From Streptomyces celluloflavus (GTDB lineage: Bacteria; Actinomycetota; Actinomycetes; Streptomycetales; Streptomycetaceae): a DNA stretch of 64,000 nt. Where the stretch lies: NCBI GenBank assembly GCA_000720995.1, contig JOEL01000005.1, positions 124,001 to 188,000 of the forward strand. Reading direction: 5' to 3'. A program made the translations under genes and the position numbers. The notes under the pieces are model-generated. The model saw only the letters and a list, made by a program, of their open reading frames with translations, was not told the origin of the DNA and searched no databases. The first letter of the stretch is position 1; every line of letters starts with the position of its first letter. Of the stretch, positions 8,049 to 17,172 are shown piece after piece.

Positions 8049-8873
8049 ATGGAGCAACCAGTGGGCGGAGAGGGCGGTATGGCCGTAGACGGTGGGCGGC
8101 GGGCGGCACGGGAACCGGTCGCCGTGGTGACGGGCGGCGCCTCCGGGATCGGCCGCGCCGTCGTGGCCGACCTGGCGGCGCACGGCTACCGCATCGCGGT
8201 ACTCGACCGCGACCTCCCCGAGGACCACGGCATCCCCGAGGACCGCGACGGCGACCGGGTGCGGTGGGTGGCCGGCGACGTCCGCGACCCCGACGCGCAC
8301 GACCGGGTGGTCGACCTCGCACACTCCCGCTTCGGAGGGCTGGACCTGTTCGTCGGCAACGCCGGGGTGCACGACGGCGGGATCGGGGTGCGCGACCTCG
8401 ACGGCGCCGCGCTCGCCGAAGTGGCCCGGCACGTCCTCGACGTGGACGTCGTCGGCTATCTGCTCGGCGCACGGGCCGCCGCCGGGCCGCTCACCGACAG
8501 CGGGGGATCGATGGTCTTCACCCTGTCCGACGCGTCCTACCTCGTACGCGGCAACGGCGCGGGCATCGCCTACGCCGCGGCCAAGCACGCCGCACTGGGG
8601 GTGGTGCGCCACCTGGCCGCCGACCTCGCGCCCGCGGTCCGGGTCAACGCCGTCGCCCCGGGCGGCGTCGTGACCGGGCTGCGCACCACGGACGGCCGCC
8701 ACGTGTTCGCCGGCGCCGACGAGATCACCGCGGCGGTACGGGAGCTCAACCCCCTGGGCGTGGTGCTGCGCCCCGAGCAGATCGCGCCGCTCTACCGGCT
8801 CCTGGCGTCCCCCGCGGCGGCCGGAATGACCGGCGAGGTGCTGCGGCCCGACGGCGGCCTGAGCGTGCGGTAG
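8049..8873 (+). CDS. SDR oxidoreductase, cis-dihydrodiol dehydrogenase-like
   Basis: 274 residues from ATG 8049, preceded by GAGGGGGAGG; upstream in-frame codons belong to the previous gene's region. Nucleotide motif TGGASGIGRA near residue 26, NAG motif as GNAGVHDGG, and catalytic Tyr/Lys in IAYAAAKHAA are all present, so it is a classical active SDR. The sequence after NAG and the wide substrate loop resemble dihydrodiol dehydrogenases that rearomatise the Rieske dioxygenase product using NAD+. Co-transcribed with the VOC dioxygenase. Alternative: a different alcohol dehydrogenase in the neighbouring peptide pathway. Confidence 0.75.
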   Translation: MEQPVGGEGGMAVDGGRRAAREPVAVVTGGASGIGRAVVADLAAHGYRIAVLDRDLPEDHGIPEDRDGDRVRWVAGDVRDPDAHDRVVDLAHSRFGGLDLFVGNAGVHDGGIGVRDLDGAALAEVARHVLDVDVVGYLLGARAAAGPLTDSGGSMVFTLSDASYLVRGNGAGIAYAAAKHAALGVVRHLAADLAPAVRVNAVAPGGVVTGLRTTDGRHVFAGADEITAAVRELNPLGVVLRPEQIAPLYRLLASPAAAGMTGEVLRPDGGLSVR

Positions 8874-8881
8874 GGCCCGGC

Positions 8882-10465
8882 TCACCCGTCCACCACCACC
8901 TCCAGCACATACGGGCCCGAGGCGGTGAGCGCGGTACGCAGCGCGGGGACCAGCGCGGCCGGGTCGTCGACCCGGCCGCCCGCGCACCCCTGGGCGGTGG
9001 CGAGCGCGGCGAAGTCCAGCCCGTCGAGCGCCGTGCCCACCGGCTTCGCCATGCCGAACCGCTCGGCGAAGGCGTCCACCGTGGCGTACCGGCCGTTGTT
9101 CACCACGATGACGGTGACCGGCAGGCGCAGCCGGGCGGCCGACCACAGCGCCTGGATGGCGTACATGGCGGAGCCGTCCCCCACGACGGCCACCACCCGC
9201 GTCCCCGGCCTGCCCAGCGCGATACCGACCGCCGCGGGAACTCCGTGCCCCAGCGCACCGCTCGCGGTGGTGTAGAAGGTCTCGGGCCCCAGGTTGGGCA
9301 GGTGCTCGCACATCACCGGCCGGGTGCCGGGGGCCTCCTCGACCAGGACGCACCCCGCGGGGCGCTCCCCGGCCAGGGCGTGCACCAGGTGCGCCTGGGT
9401 GATCCCGTTCGCGGCGGGCGTGGGCGGCCCGGGGCGGCGGCGGGCCGGCGGCGGGGTGCGCGGCCCCTTGGGCGGGTGGGCGCCGAGCATCCGCAGCGCG
9501 GGCGCCAGGCTGGTGATGACGGCGGTGCCGCTCGGGCACCAGGACGCCTGCTCGGGATCGTCGGTGAGCAGGTAGAGGTCGGCCCCGGGCGGGAGGTGCG
9601 GGCCGCTGCCCGGGACGTGGTAGGTGAACACCGGCGCGCCCACCGACAGCACCAGGTCGTGCCCCGTCAGTGTGCGCACGATGTCCTCGCGCACCGGCGG
9701 CAGGAACCCGGCGAACAGCGGGTGCAGTTCGGGGAAGGCGCAGCGGTGCGACATCGGCTCCGCCCAGACCGGCGCCCGGTGCGCCTCGGCCAGCGCCACC
9801 AGATCGGGCACGGCCCCCTCGCGGTCGACCCCCGACCCCGCGATCAGCACGGGCGAGGCGGCGCGTGCCAGCGCCTCGCCGGCGCGGGCGAGCAGCGCGG
9901 GGTCCGCGGCGACGGTGGTACTCGCCCGCCGGATGGCGACGGGTGCGGCCGGGCGGTCCCAGTCGTCGCTCGGGACGGAGACGAGTACGGGCCCGGCGGG
10001 CGGCGCGGTCGCCAGGTGCCGGGCGCGGGCGATGGCCGCCGGGACGTCCTCGGCGCGGGCCGGCTCGCGGCTGAGCTTGACGTACGGGCGCGGCAGCACG
10101 GTCGCGTCCTCCGACAGGAGGTAGGGGTGGCCCTCCAGCAGCGAGCGCGCCTGCTGGCCCGCGACGACCACCAGCGGGGTGCGGTTGCGGCGCGCGGTGA
10201 ACAGGGCGCCCATCGCGTGGCCCACCCCGGCCGCCGAGTGCAGGTTGACCAGCACGGGGCGGTGGGTGGCCTGCGCGTACCCGTCCGCCATCGCCACCAC
10301 CACCGACTCCTGGAGGCCCAGCACGTACCGGAAGTCGTCGGGGAAGTCGCGCAGCATGGGCAGTTCCAGCGAGCCGGGGTTGCCGAAGACGGTGGTCATG
10401 CCCTCCGCGCGCAGCAGGCCGAACACCGCCTCGCGTACCGTCTCCGTCTCGTGCGACCGGGTCAT
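8882..10465 (-). CDS. mdlC: Benzoylformate decarboxylase (ThDP-dependent)
   Basis: 527 residues, the usual length. It follows the Pseudomonas putida enzyme closely through VFGNPGSLELPML, LQES and VNLHSAAG. The catalytic Ser, Glu and first His of that enzyme are matched by Ser32, Glu53 and His76, and the second catalytic His lies in APVFTYH. The thiamine-diphosphate motif GDGSAMY...NN is intact. It should convert benzoylformate (or a substituted aryl glyoxylate) to the aldehyde and CO2. The start overlaps the upstream Mo-subunit stop (ATGA), so it is translationally coupled as the last gene of the dioxygenase/hydroxylase operon. The product could feed the aldehyde dehydrogenase at 18456. Confidence 0.85.
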   Translation of the reverse strand: MTRSHETETVREAVFGLLRAEGMTTVFGNPGSLELPMLRDFPDDFRYVLGLQESVVVAMADGYAQATHRPVLVNLHSAAGVGHAMGALFTARRNRTPLVVVAGQQARSLLEGHPYLLSEDATVLPRPYVKLSREPARAEDVPAAIARARHLATAPPAGPVLVSVPSDDWDRPAAPVAIRRASTTVAADPALLARAGEALARAASPVLIAGSGVDREGAVPDLVALAEAHRAPVWAEPMSHRCAFPELHPLFAGFLPPVREDIVRTLTGHDLVLSVGAPVFTYHVPGSGPHLPPGADLYLLTDDPEQASWCPSGTAVITSLAPALRMLGAHPPKGPRTPPPARRRPGPPTPAANGITQAHLVHALAGERPAGCVLVEEAPGTRPVMCEHLPNLGPETFYTTASGALGHGVPAAVGIALGRPGTRVVAVVGDGSAMYAIQALWSAARLRLPVTVIVVNNGRYATVDAFAERFGMAKPVGTALDGLDFAALATAQGCAGGRVDDPAALVPALRTALTASGPYVLEVVVDG

Positions 10466-12849
10466 CGGATACCGCCTTCCGCCGTGATGCCCGCCGCCCG
10501 CAGCGCCGCGCGTACGCGCGAGGGGGTGAGCGGGAGCGAGGTGAGGGTGTGTGCGATCTCGGGGACCGCGGCGGCGACCGCGCACGCGACCGCCGCGGGC
10601 GGCAGGATCGCGCCGCCCTCGCCGAGTCCCTTGAAACCGCCGGGAATGACCGTGCTGGGGGTGCACAGGTGCTCGACGACGAGGTCCTCGGGGATGTCCT
10701 GGGCCGCGGGGAGGGTGTACTCGCGGAACGACCGGGTCACGGGCAGGCCCGCACCGTCCACCCTGGCCTCCTCGGTGAGCGCCTGTCCCAGCCCCTGGGC
10801 GATCCCCCCGGTGATCTGCCCGTGCGCGATCAGCGGGTTGACCAGTACACCGCTGTCGTGCACGGCCCAGTAGCCCGTCACCTCGACGCGGCCGGTTCCC
10901 AGATCGACCGCGACCTCGGCGGCGTGCGCGCCGTGGGCGAAGGTGAGCTGCGGCGGGTCGAAGTCCACCGACTCCTCCAGCCGGATCCGGTCGGTGCGGT
11001 GCGCCCTTCCCCATCCCCGGTAGCCGCGGTGGGCGGTCTCGCGCCAGGTGATCCGCGCACCGCCGGCGCCGTGGAAGGCCGCCTCCGGGGACGAGGGGTC
11101 CGCGGTCGCGGCGATCCGCAAGGTCACCTGCTCGGGTTCGGCCTTCAGGAACCCGGCGGCCAGCGCCCGCATCCGGCCGGCGAGTTGCCGCGCGGCGATG
11201 ACCAGCGCGCCGCCCGCGAGCGTCAGCGCCCGGCTGGCCTGCGCGGACAGGTCGGAGTGCGGGGCGGTGTCGGTGTCCCCGAGTTCGACCCGCACCCAGT
11301 CCAGGGGCACCCCCAGCCCCTCCGCCGCGATCTGCGCCAGGCTGGTCTCGATGCCCTGGCCGACCGCGATCACCCCGGAGTGCACGGTGACGGTCCCGTC
11401 GTGGTTGATCCGCAGCCGTACGCCCTCCCAGCCGCTCCACGCGATCCCGAACGCCTCCAGCAGCGCCGTGGGCGCGAACGCGCTGATCTCCACCGCGGCC
11501 ACGACGGCGGTGGCCCGGCGCACCCACGGCGGGTCGTCCGGCGGGGGCGGCCGTTCGGCCAGCGCGGCGGCCCGGCGCAGTACGGCGCCGTAGTCACCGC
11601 TGTCATAGGTCAGCCCGGTGTGCGTGGTGTGCGGCAGATCCTGCGGCCGGATCAGATTGCGCAGCCGCAACTCCACGGGGGACAGGCCGAGTTCGCGGGC
11701 GGCCTCGTCGACGAGCCGTTCGCGGATGAACGCCGCCTCCTGCATGCCGTAGCCGCGGTAGGCGCCGGTGGGGACGCGGGTCGTGTACACCCCGCGGACG
11801 GTGGCCGCCGCGGCGTCCGCGTGGTACGGGCCCTGGAGGGTCAGGGCGGTCACCTGATGCGGCCCGGCGCCCGCCTGGGTCGCGTATGCGCCCAGGTCCG
11901 CGAGGAGGTCCGCGTCGAAGGCGAGGAACCGGCCCTCGCCGCTGACGGCGAGACGGGCGGTGGCCTGCTGGGCCCGGCCCTGGTAGGCGCCGGTGAAGTT
12001 CTCCGCGCGGGACTCCACCCAGCGCACCGCGCCGCCCAGCGCGACCGCCGCCGCGCACACCATCGCCTCGTCCGGGTAGAGGAAGACCTTGCTGCCGAAC
12101 GAACCGCCCACATCGGGCGCGATGACCCGTACCTGGTCCGCCCGCAGCCCCAGTACGGCGCACAGGTCCTGGCGCATCGCGTGCGGGGACTGGCTGCTGG
12201 CGTGCACGGTCAGCAGCCCGGTGCCCGCCTCGTACGCGGCCAGCACACCCCGCGGCTCCAGGGGGGAGTGGTGCACCCGCGGCAGGGTGAACTCGCGCTC
12301 CACGACCACCGCCGCGCGCGCGAGGGCCGCGGCGATCTCCTCGGCGGGGGAGCCGAAGCGGATGCGGCCCGCCTCGTTGCCCGCCGCGCCCGGCACGACG
12401 GGCGGAGCGTGCTCGGCCAGTGCGTCGGCGACCGTGGGCACCGGCGGCAGCGGGGCGAGGTCGAGCCGCACGGCTTCGGCCAGGTCCAGGGCCGCGGTGG
12501 GCGTGCGGGCGACGACGATACCCAGCGGCTGCCCGGCGTAGCGGGCGGTGTGCACGGCGACGGGGATGCTCTCCTGCGGCTGGCCGGGCAGCCGCCAGAC
12601 GGTGGGGATCGCCGCCGTGCGCCCGGCGAGGTCGTCGGGGCCCAGCACCAGGGCGCAGCGCGGATCGCGCCGGGCGGCGGTGGCGTCGAAGCCGGCAACG
12701 GCGGCGTGCGCGAGCGGACTCCGTACGAACGCCGCGTGCAGCACGTCCGCCGCGCGCAGATCGGCGAGGAAGCGGCCGCCGCCGCGCACCAGCCGCTCGT
12801 GGTGGCGGGGCGGCACGGGCCGGCCGATGTGGCGGTGCTCCCCGGTCAC
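10462..12849 (-). CDS. Molybdenum hydroxylase large (Mo-cofactor) subunit, xanthine dehydrogenase family
   Basis: 795 residues. N-terminal aldehyde oxidase/xanthine dehydrogenase hammerhead domain (about 15-130), followed by the two-part molybdopterin-binding domain. The GGSFGSK loop and GAYRGYGMQE segment are visible, as is a C-terminal GGFKGLGEGG that carries the expected active-site glutamate. It forms a three-subunit complex with the next two genes, oxidising an aromatic aldehyde or hydroxylating an N-heterocycle or aryl-CoA with water as oxygen source. GTG start overlaps the TGA of the [2Fe-2S] gene. Substrate not readable; benzaldehyde-type or heteroaromatic substrates fit the context. 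Confidence 0.85.
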   Translation of the reverse strand: MTGEHRHIGRPVPPRHHERLVRGGGRFLADLRAADVLHAAFVRSPLAHAAVAGFDATAARRDPRCALVLGPDDLAGRTAAIPTVWRLPGQPQESIPVAVHTARYAGQPLGIVVARTPTAALDLAEAVRLDLAPLPPVPTVADALAEHAPPVVPGAAGNEAGRIRFGSPAEEIAAALARAAVVVEREFTLPRVHHSPLEPRGVLAAYEAGTGLLTVHASSQSPHAMRQDLCAVLGLRADQVRVIAPDVGGSFGSKVFLYPDEAMVCAAAVALGGAVRWVESRAENFTGAYQGRAQQATARLAVSGEGRFLAFDADLLADLGAYATQAGAGPHQVTALTLQGPYHADAAAATVRGVYTTRVPTGAYRGYGMQEAAFIRERLVDEAARELGLSPVELRLRNLIRPQDLPHTTHTGLTYDSGDYGAVLRRAAALAERPPPPDDPPWVRRATAVVAAVEISAFAPTALLEAFGIAWSGWEGVRLRINHDGTVTVHSGVIAVGQGIETSLAQIAAEGLGVPLDWVRVELGDTDTAPHSDLSAQASRALTLAGGALVIAARQLAGRMRALAAGFLKAEPEQVTLRIAATADPSSPEAAFHGAGGARITWRETAHRGYRGWGRAHRTDRIRLEESVDFDPPQLTFAHGAHAAEVAVDLGTGRVEVTGYWAVHDSGVLVNPLIAHGQITGGIAQGLGQALTEEARVDGAGLPVTRSFREYTLPAAQDIPEDLVVEHLCTPSTVIPGGFKGLGEGGAILPPAAVACAVAAAVPEIAHTLTSLPLTPSRVRAALRAAGITAEGGIR

Positions 12850-13310
12850 CGGCCGGCCCCCGCGTCACCGGCGCTGCGGCGCACCGCGGCGCGGATGCCG
12901 ACGTAGCCGGTGCACCGGCACAAGTGCCCCGCCAGCACGCCCTCTTCGCCGCCGCCTCGGCCGGCGGCGTGCGCCATCCGCACCAGCAGACCGGGGGTGC
13001 AGAATCCGCACTGGAGCCCGTGCTCCTCGATGAGGGCGCGCTGCTCCCGCGTCAGGCCGCCACCGCCCGCGAGGCCCTCGACCGTGGTGACCTCCCGGCC
13101 GTCGGCCTGCACCGCGAGCACCAGGCAGGAGCAGACCGGCTCACCGTCGAGCAGCACCACACAGGCGCCGCAGTCACCGCTGCCGCAGCCGATGTGCGTA
13201 CCGGTCAACCGCAGCGCGGTACGCAGGTGTTCGGCCAGGGTGGTGTGGTGCTCGCTTTCCTCGGTGCGCACGACACCGTTGACCCGCACCGTGACCGTCC
13301 GCGCGCTCAT
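12846..13310 (-). CDS. Molybdenum hydroxylase small [2Fe-2S] subunit
   Basis: 154 residues, standard length. N-terminal plant-type ferredoxin cluster motif IGCGSGDCGACVVLLDG with a further CSC, and the C-terminal second cluster motif CGFCTPG...CRCTGY. Both [2Fe-2S] clusters should be present, carrying electrons from the Mo subunit to the FAD subunit. ATG 13310 overlaps the upstream FAD-subunit stop, and its own stop overlaps the Mo-subunit GTG. Confidence 0.9.
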   Translation of the reverse strand: MSARTVTVRVNGVVRTEESEHHTTLAEHLRTALRLTGTHIGCGSGDCGACVVLLDGEPVCSCLVLAVQADGREVTTVEGLAGGGGLTREQRALIEEHGLQCGFCTPGLLVRMAHAAGRGGGEEGVLAGHLCRCTGYVGIRAAVRRSAGDAGAGR

Positions 13311-14173
13311 CGCCCCTCCCGGCCGGCCCGCGCCGCCAGCGCCCGCACCAGCAACACCCCGGCCACCTCGGCCCGGTACTCCCGGTCCTCGGGCCCGGTA
13401 CTCCCGGGCCTCGTCGCCTCCGCGACGACCGAGGCGACCAGACCCGGATGCGGCCCGGCGACGGCCCGGCCCACCAGCGCGGCCTCCACGCCCGGCAGGC
13501 GGACGGGGACCGGGCCGCACCCGGCCACCACCACCCGCGCGGCCCGGACGAGACCGCCGTCGGCCCGCAGCCCCAGGCACACACCGGCGACGGGATAGCC
13601 AGTACTGCCGCGCGTGCACAGCTCGCTGAACTCGTAGGTGAAGGGGCCGGTACGGGGGAAGACGATCTCGGTCACCACCTCGTCGGGCGCGCGGACGGTG
13701 GTCCCCGCACCGGTGGCGAACCGGCCCGCGGGGACCGACCGCACCCCGCGCGCCGAGCGCAGCACCACCTGCGCGCCGAGCGCGAGTGCGACCGCCGGCA
13801 GCTCGGCGGCCGGGGCCGCATGGCACAGCGAACCGCCCAGCGTGGACCGCACCCGGATATGCGGGTGGGCGACCGCGGCGGCGGCGGACGCCAGCACCGG
13901 CAGCGCGGCGGCCAGCCCCCGGTGCCGTTCCACCTCGCGCAGCCTGGTCATCGCGCCGATCCTGACCCGGTCGGCGCCGATGCCGATCCCCGCGAGACCG
14001 GCGACCCCGTTCAGGTCCACGACCACGTCCGGCCGCACCTGACGGCTGGTCAGCAGCGGGACCAGGCTCTGCCCGCCCGCCAGCAGCGCCACCGTCCGCC
14101 CGGGGGCGTCCAGCGCGCCCAGGGCGCCGTCGAGGGTCGTGGGCGCGGTGTAGTCGAACGCCACCGCGCTCAT
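13307..14173 (-). CDS. Molybdenum hydroxylase medium FAD-binding subunit
   Basis: 288 residues. FAD-binding motif LLAGGQSLVPLL near residue 36, and TLGGSLCHAAPAAELP near residue 112 (the T-[IL]-G-G-x-[IL]-x-x loop), then the CO dehydrogenase flavoprotein C-terminal domain. It passes electrons from the [2Fe-2S] subunit to the external acceptor. Gene order FAD, Fe-S, Mo is the CoxM-S-L type. ATG 14173 overlaps the stop of the 84-aa protein by four bases. Confidence 0.9.
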   Translation of the reverse strand: MSAVAFDYTAPTTLDGALGALDAPGRTVALLAGGQSLVPLLTSRQVRPDVVVDLNGVAGLAGIGIGADRVRIGAMTRLREVERHRGLAAALPVLASAAAAVAHPHIRVRSTLGGSLCHAAPAAELPAVALALGAQVVLRSARGVRSVPAGRFATGAGTTVRAPDEVVTEIVFPRTGPFTYEFSELCTRGSTGYPVAGVCLGLRADGGLVRAARVVVAGCGPVPVRLPGVEAALVGRAVAGPHPGLVASVVAEATRPGSTGPEDREYRAEVAGVLLVRALAARAGREGR

Positions 14174-14424
14174 CGGCGCACCTCCTCCTGCACGGCGGCG
14201 CGCACCAGGGCGGTGGCCGCCGACGGGGTCAGGGCGCACAACGCGTCCAGGACCGTGGCGTCGAGCAGCGCCCGGTGCCCCGTGCGCTCGGACACCAGCA
14301 GCAGCCGCAGGCCGTTGCCGGTCGGGTGCAGCAGGACGGCGACCGACGCCGACTCGCACGAGACCCTGCACAGCGGCACGTCCTCCCGGTGCCCGGCTTC
14401 AGAAGATGACGGAGAGTTGTTCAT
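14170..14424 (-). CDS. 84-aa protein of unknown function inside the dioxygenase operon
   Basis: From ATG 14424 the protein is 84 residues; a longer frame from 14574 lies wholly within the dioxygenase beta gene and is rejected. It overlaps the beta-subunit stop by 26 bases and the FAD-subunit start by four, so it is firmly embedded in the operon. The sequence has two cysteines in LCRVSCES, a hydrophobic strand SVAVLLH, LRLLLVSERTG and an alpha-helical C terminus. I do not recognise the family. An accessory role (substrate handling or assembly) is inferred from position only. Confidence 0.55.
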   Translation of the reverse strand: MNNSPSSSEAGHREDVPLCRVSCESASVAVLLHPTGNGLRLLLVSERTGHRALLDATVLDALCALTPSAATALVRAAVQEEVRR

Positions 14425-14986
14425 GGGTGGCGACCTCCACATCGAGCAGGACACGCCGGCGCAGCAGCACCCAGCGCCCGTGGCGCTCGCGGAGCAGATC
14501 GTGGCGCGCGGCGCTGACGAGCACGGTATGCCCGGCCCCCCGGCCGGCGGTGACCAACACGTTGGCGTCGGCACGCACCACCCCGGCGGCGGGCGCGTCG
14601 AACACCCGCACCGAGCCCAGGAAGTGGCGCGTCGTGGTGCCGGGCCGGTCCGACCACGCCTGGAGCAGACCGGCCCGGCCGAACTTCAGCTCCAGCACCC
14701 GCTTGGTCGCCTCGAACAGCACGGCGGAGCGGCTGTGCCGTTCCAGCGCGGGGTCCTCCCGCAGCAGCGGCACCGGGATCTCGTAGCGGAACGCGGGATC
14801 GAGCAGGTCCAGCCAGCGCCGGTGCTCGCCCTCGTCCAGCGCGGCGCCCTCCTCCGTGAGCACGGCGGTGATCTCCGCATCGAGGCGGGCGAGACGGGCA
14901 CCGCGGCCGGGAAACGGGCCGTCGGCCAGACCCTCGGGGGAGGTGGCGGGCCGCGCCGGGGGGTGCGGATCGCTCCGGTCGGTCAT
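14399..14986 (-). CDS. Aromatic-ring-hydroxylating dioxygenase beta subunit
   Basis: 195 residues, the usual size. It shows the NTF2-like cone fold signature of this family: an N-terminal helix with EEGAALDEGEHRRWLDLL, then FRYEIPVPLLRED, and late strands RRRVLLDVE. This subunit is structural and caps the alpha trimer. Start ATG 14986 overlaps the alpha-subunit stop. A ferredoxin and reductase, needed by most three-component systems, are not in this operon. Confidence 0.85.
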   Translation of the reverse strand: MTDRSDPHPPARPATSPEGLADGPFPGRGARLARLDAEITAVLTEEGAALDEGEHRRWLDLLDPAFRYEIPVPLLREDPALERHSRSAVLFEATKRVLELKFGRAGLLQAWSDRPGTTTRHFLGSVRVFDAPAAGVVRADANVLVTAGRGAGHTVLVSAARHDLLRERHGRWVLLRRRVLLDVEVATHEQLSVIF

Positions 14987-16305
14987 GGCAGCTCACCCAC
15001 CAGTGCGGACCAACGCCGGTAGAAGGCCCGCTGGTTGTGCTCGCTGAGGGTGGCGACCTCGGCCCGCGCGGGGCCCGGGAAATCCCGCGCCGGCGTTCCC
15101 AGGCCGGCACCGAGGGTCAGGTCCACGGGCCCGCCCCGCCCCGGCGCCGAGCGGGCCAGCGCGTCATCGATCCGGGCGAAGTTCTCGAAGTCGTCCATCT
15201 CGAACAGGATCCCGCCCGCCGACTGGGTCCGGGCCTGGAAGCGGTAGGAGCGCCGCCGCCACTGCGGGTCCATCGCGGTGGGCACGAGCGTCCAGTACAG
15301 GCACTCCGTCTCCCGGGCGCTGACCGGCACATGGGAGCGGACCACCAGATAGCGCGTCAGCGGATCGCTCTCCTCGCCCACCGCGCGGTCGTGCGCGACG
15401 CTGAGGAAGACGGTGTTGGGGAACACCACCCCGTGCGCGACCTCGCAGTGCGAGGTGAACCGCACCTGCTCCGGGGTCTGCGCCGCGGCCAGTTCGGCCC
15501 ACCGCTCGGGCGGATAGCCGGGGAACTGCGGCGCGGCGAGATCCCGGTCCTCCAGGGAGCTCCCGCTGTCGATGACATAGCCCGCGCGCACGCTGTGCCC
15601 CGCCGGGGTGGCGATGTTGACCGCGGTCAGGTCGGTGCCCGCGCGCCCCCGGGTGCCGTTGGCCAGCGTGTCACCGTAGATCCCCTGGTCGAGCGCGATC
15701 TGGTGGGTGGTCCGCATGTGGTAGCCGTCGCCCGCGAAGTTGTCCGTGGGGATCTTCCAGTTGCCCTGGGCGCGCACCCGCTGCGGCGGGCCGCAGACCT
15801 CCCATTCCCCGCCCCCGCAGTCGAGGAGGGCGTCGAGGTACCAGGCGATCTCGCCGAGATACTCCTCCAGATCGGGGGCGTGCGGATCCCAGGTGGCGAA
15901 CAGGAATCCCCGCCGGCTCGTCACCCGCGTGGCGGGCAGGCCGTGCCCGGCGTGGTCGAAGTCCGGCGGGTAGCCCGACCGGAGCGCGGGCACCCCGACC
16001 AGCCTGCCGTCGTTGGCGAAGGTCCACCCGTGGTAACTGCACCGCAGATGCGCGGTGTTGCCCAGACTCGCACGGCACAGACGGGTGCCCCGATGGGTGC
16101 ACGAATTGTGCAGTGCGCGTACCTCACCGTCCTCCCCGCGTATGACGACGACCTCGTCCCGGCCGAGCATCCGCACGACGTAATCGCCTGGTTCACGCAC
16201 CTCGCCGGCAAACCCGAGAAATTGCCAGGACGGATGGAAAACACGATCGAACTCGATATCGAGAACGCTGTTGTCGATAAATGCGCGACGGTCGATCGTG
16301 TGCAC
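14983..16305 (-). CDS. Aromatic-ring-hydroxylating Rieske dioxygenase alpha subunit
   Basis: About 440 residues from GTG 16305 (GGAG 11 bases upstream; a TTG at 16365 would extend it by 20 residues). The Rieske cluster motif is complete: Cys69-x-His71 and Cys89-x-x-His92. The mononuclear iron site follows in NFAGDGYHMRTTH: bridging Asp193, ligands His196 and His201, with a later Asp. It should add O2 across an aromatic ring to give a cis-dihydrodiol or, from a benzoate, a diol acid. First gene of a tightly overlapping seven-gene minus-strand operon. Electron partners must come from elsewhere. Confidence 0.85.
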   Translation of the reverse strand: MHTIDRRAFIDNSVLDIEFDRVFHPSWQFLGFAGEVREPGDYVVRMLGRDEVVVIRGEDGEVRALHNSCTHRGTRLCRASLGNTAHLRCSYHGWTFANDGRLVGVPALRSGYPPDFDHAGHGLPATRVTSRRGFLFATWDPHAPDLEEYLGEIAWYLDALLDCGGGEWEVCGPPQRVRAQGNWKIPTDNFAGDGYHMRTTHQIALDQGIYGDTLANGTRGRAGTDLTAVNIATPAGHSVRAGYVIDSGSSLEDRDLAAPQFPGYPPERWAELAAAQTPEQVRFTSHCEVAHGVVFPNTVFLSVAHDRAVGEESDPLTRYLVVRSHVPVSARETECLYWTLVPTAMDPQWRRRSYRFQARTQSAGGILFEMDDFENFARIDDALARSAPGRGGPVDLTLGAGLGTPARDFPGPARAEVATLSEHNQRAFYRRWSALVGELP

Positions 16306-17172
16306 TGAACTATCGACTCCGAATGGCAAAGATCCCTCCCTGAGGGCAGTTTCACGGCAGCACAAACCGCGCCATGCATTCTGAGACCACCATCACCGGA
16401 AGCCGCAGCGCGCGACAGCATGTGAGGACACGGCAGACACGCGGGCCCCACCGGGCAACCACGTAGGGAAAAACCACTGCCGGACGAGGAAACCGGGTCC
16501 CGCCAGACCATGAAGTCCGCTCGTCGGTGGACCAGCCGCGGTGTACGCCGTGACAGTGGCGCACACCGATGATCGCGGCTGGTGGCAATACCACGCTACG
16601 CACGGCGACTTCGGCGCGCAAGGCCCGCAGCACACGTCGCCAATGCCCACGGCCGGCCGTCCGCCACCCACCCGCGCCGCCCGCAACGGCCGGGCAGCCG
16701 GCCCGTTCCACCAGGTCAGCAGGCATCCCCGCCAAGACCCCACGCGTGCGCAGGCGCCCCCCGGCCGCAGCCGGCCGACCCGCGTACACGAAACGGCAAC
16801 AACCTGTAATTCAGCCAGAAAAACAAGCCCTACGGTGGCAATATCCAGCCCCCGTTCACCACGGCCGGCACCCCGCCGCGAAATTCCGGCAGCGCACCCG
16901 GCAGCGTCCCCGGCATCACCGCCAGGCGCCCCCACACCCCGTTCACACCGCGCGAGGCCACGTCCGAAAGCCCGCCCCACCTGGCCGAAAAAAATGGCCG
17001 CATCGGTATCCACATTCCCGTCCGGAACCCAGAATGGAAAACTGATGCAGCCTGGAGATCTTGAGGTGCCGCCGAAAGCCACCTTACGATGACACCGAGA
17101 GAGCCACGGATTCTCACTCCGACAACATCGGCTGTCCCCGCACCTCCCAACGACTTCACGGGAGTCCCTGCC
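16306..17172. other. 867-bp divergent intergenic region between dioxygenase and P450 genes
   Basis: No convincing gene in either strand. Base composition is less GC-rich around 16800-16830 and 16980-17045. It must hold the promoters of the minus-strand dioxygenase operon and the plus-strand P450 gene. Only the latter could be proposed (17061-17090). No regulator gene is present here. Confidence 0.5.
17061..17090 (+). promoter_or_regulatory. Candidate promoter of the P450 gene
   Basis: TTGAGG (17061-17066) and TACGAT (17085-17090) are separated by 18 bases, a good match to the vegetative actinomycete consensus. The predicted leader to ATG 17173 is about 75 bases. Confidence 0.5.

Noticed and set aside
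10549-12906. 785-aa plus-strand frame opposite the Mo-subunit gene
   Set aside because: Antisense shadow; the minus-strand frame has complete molybdenum hydroxylase motifs.
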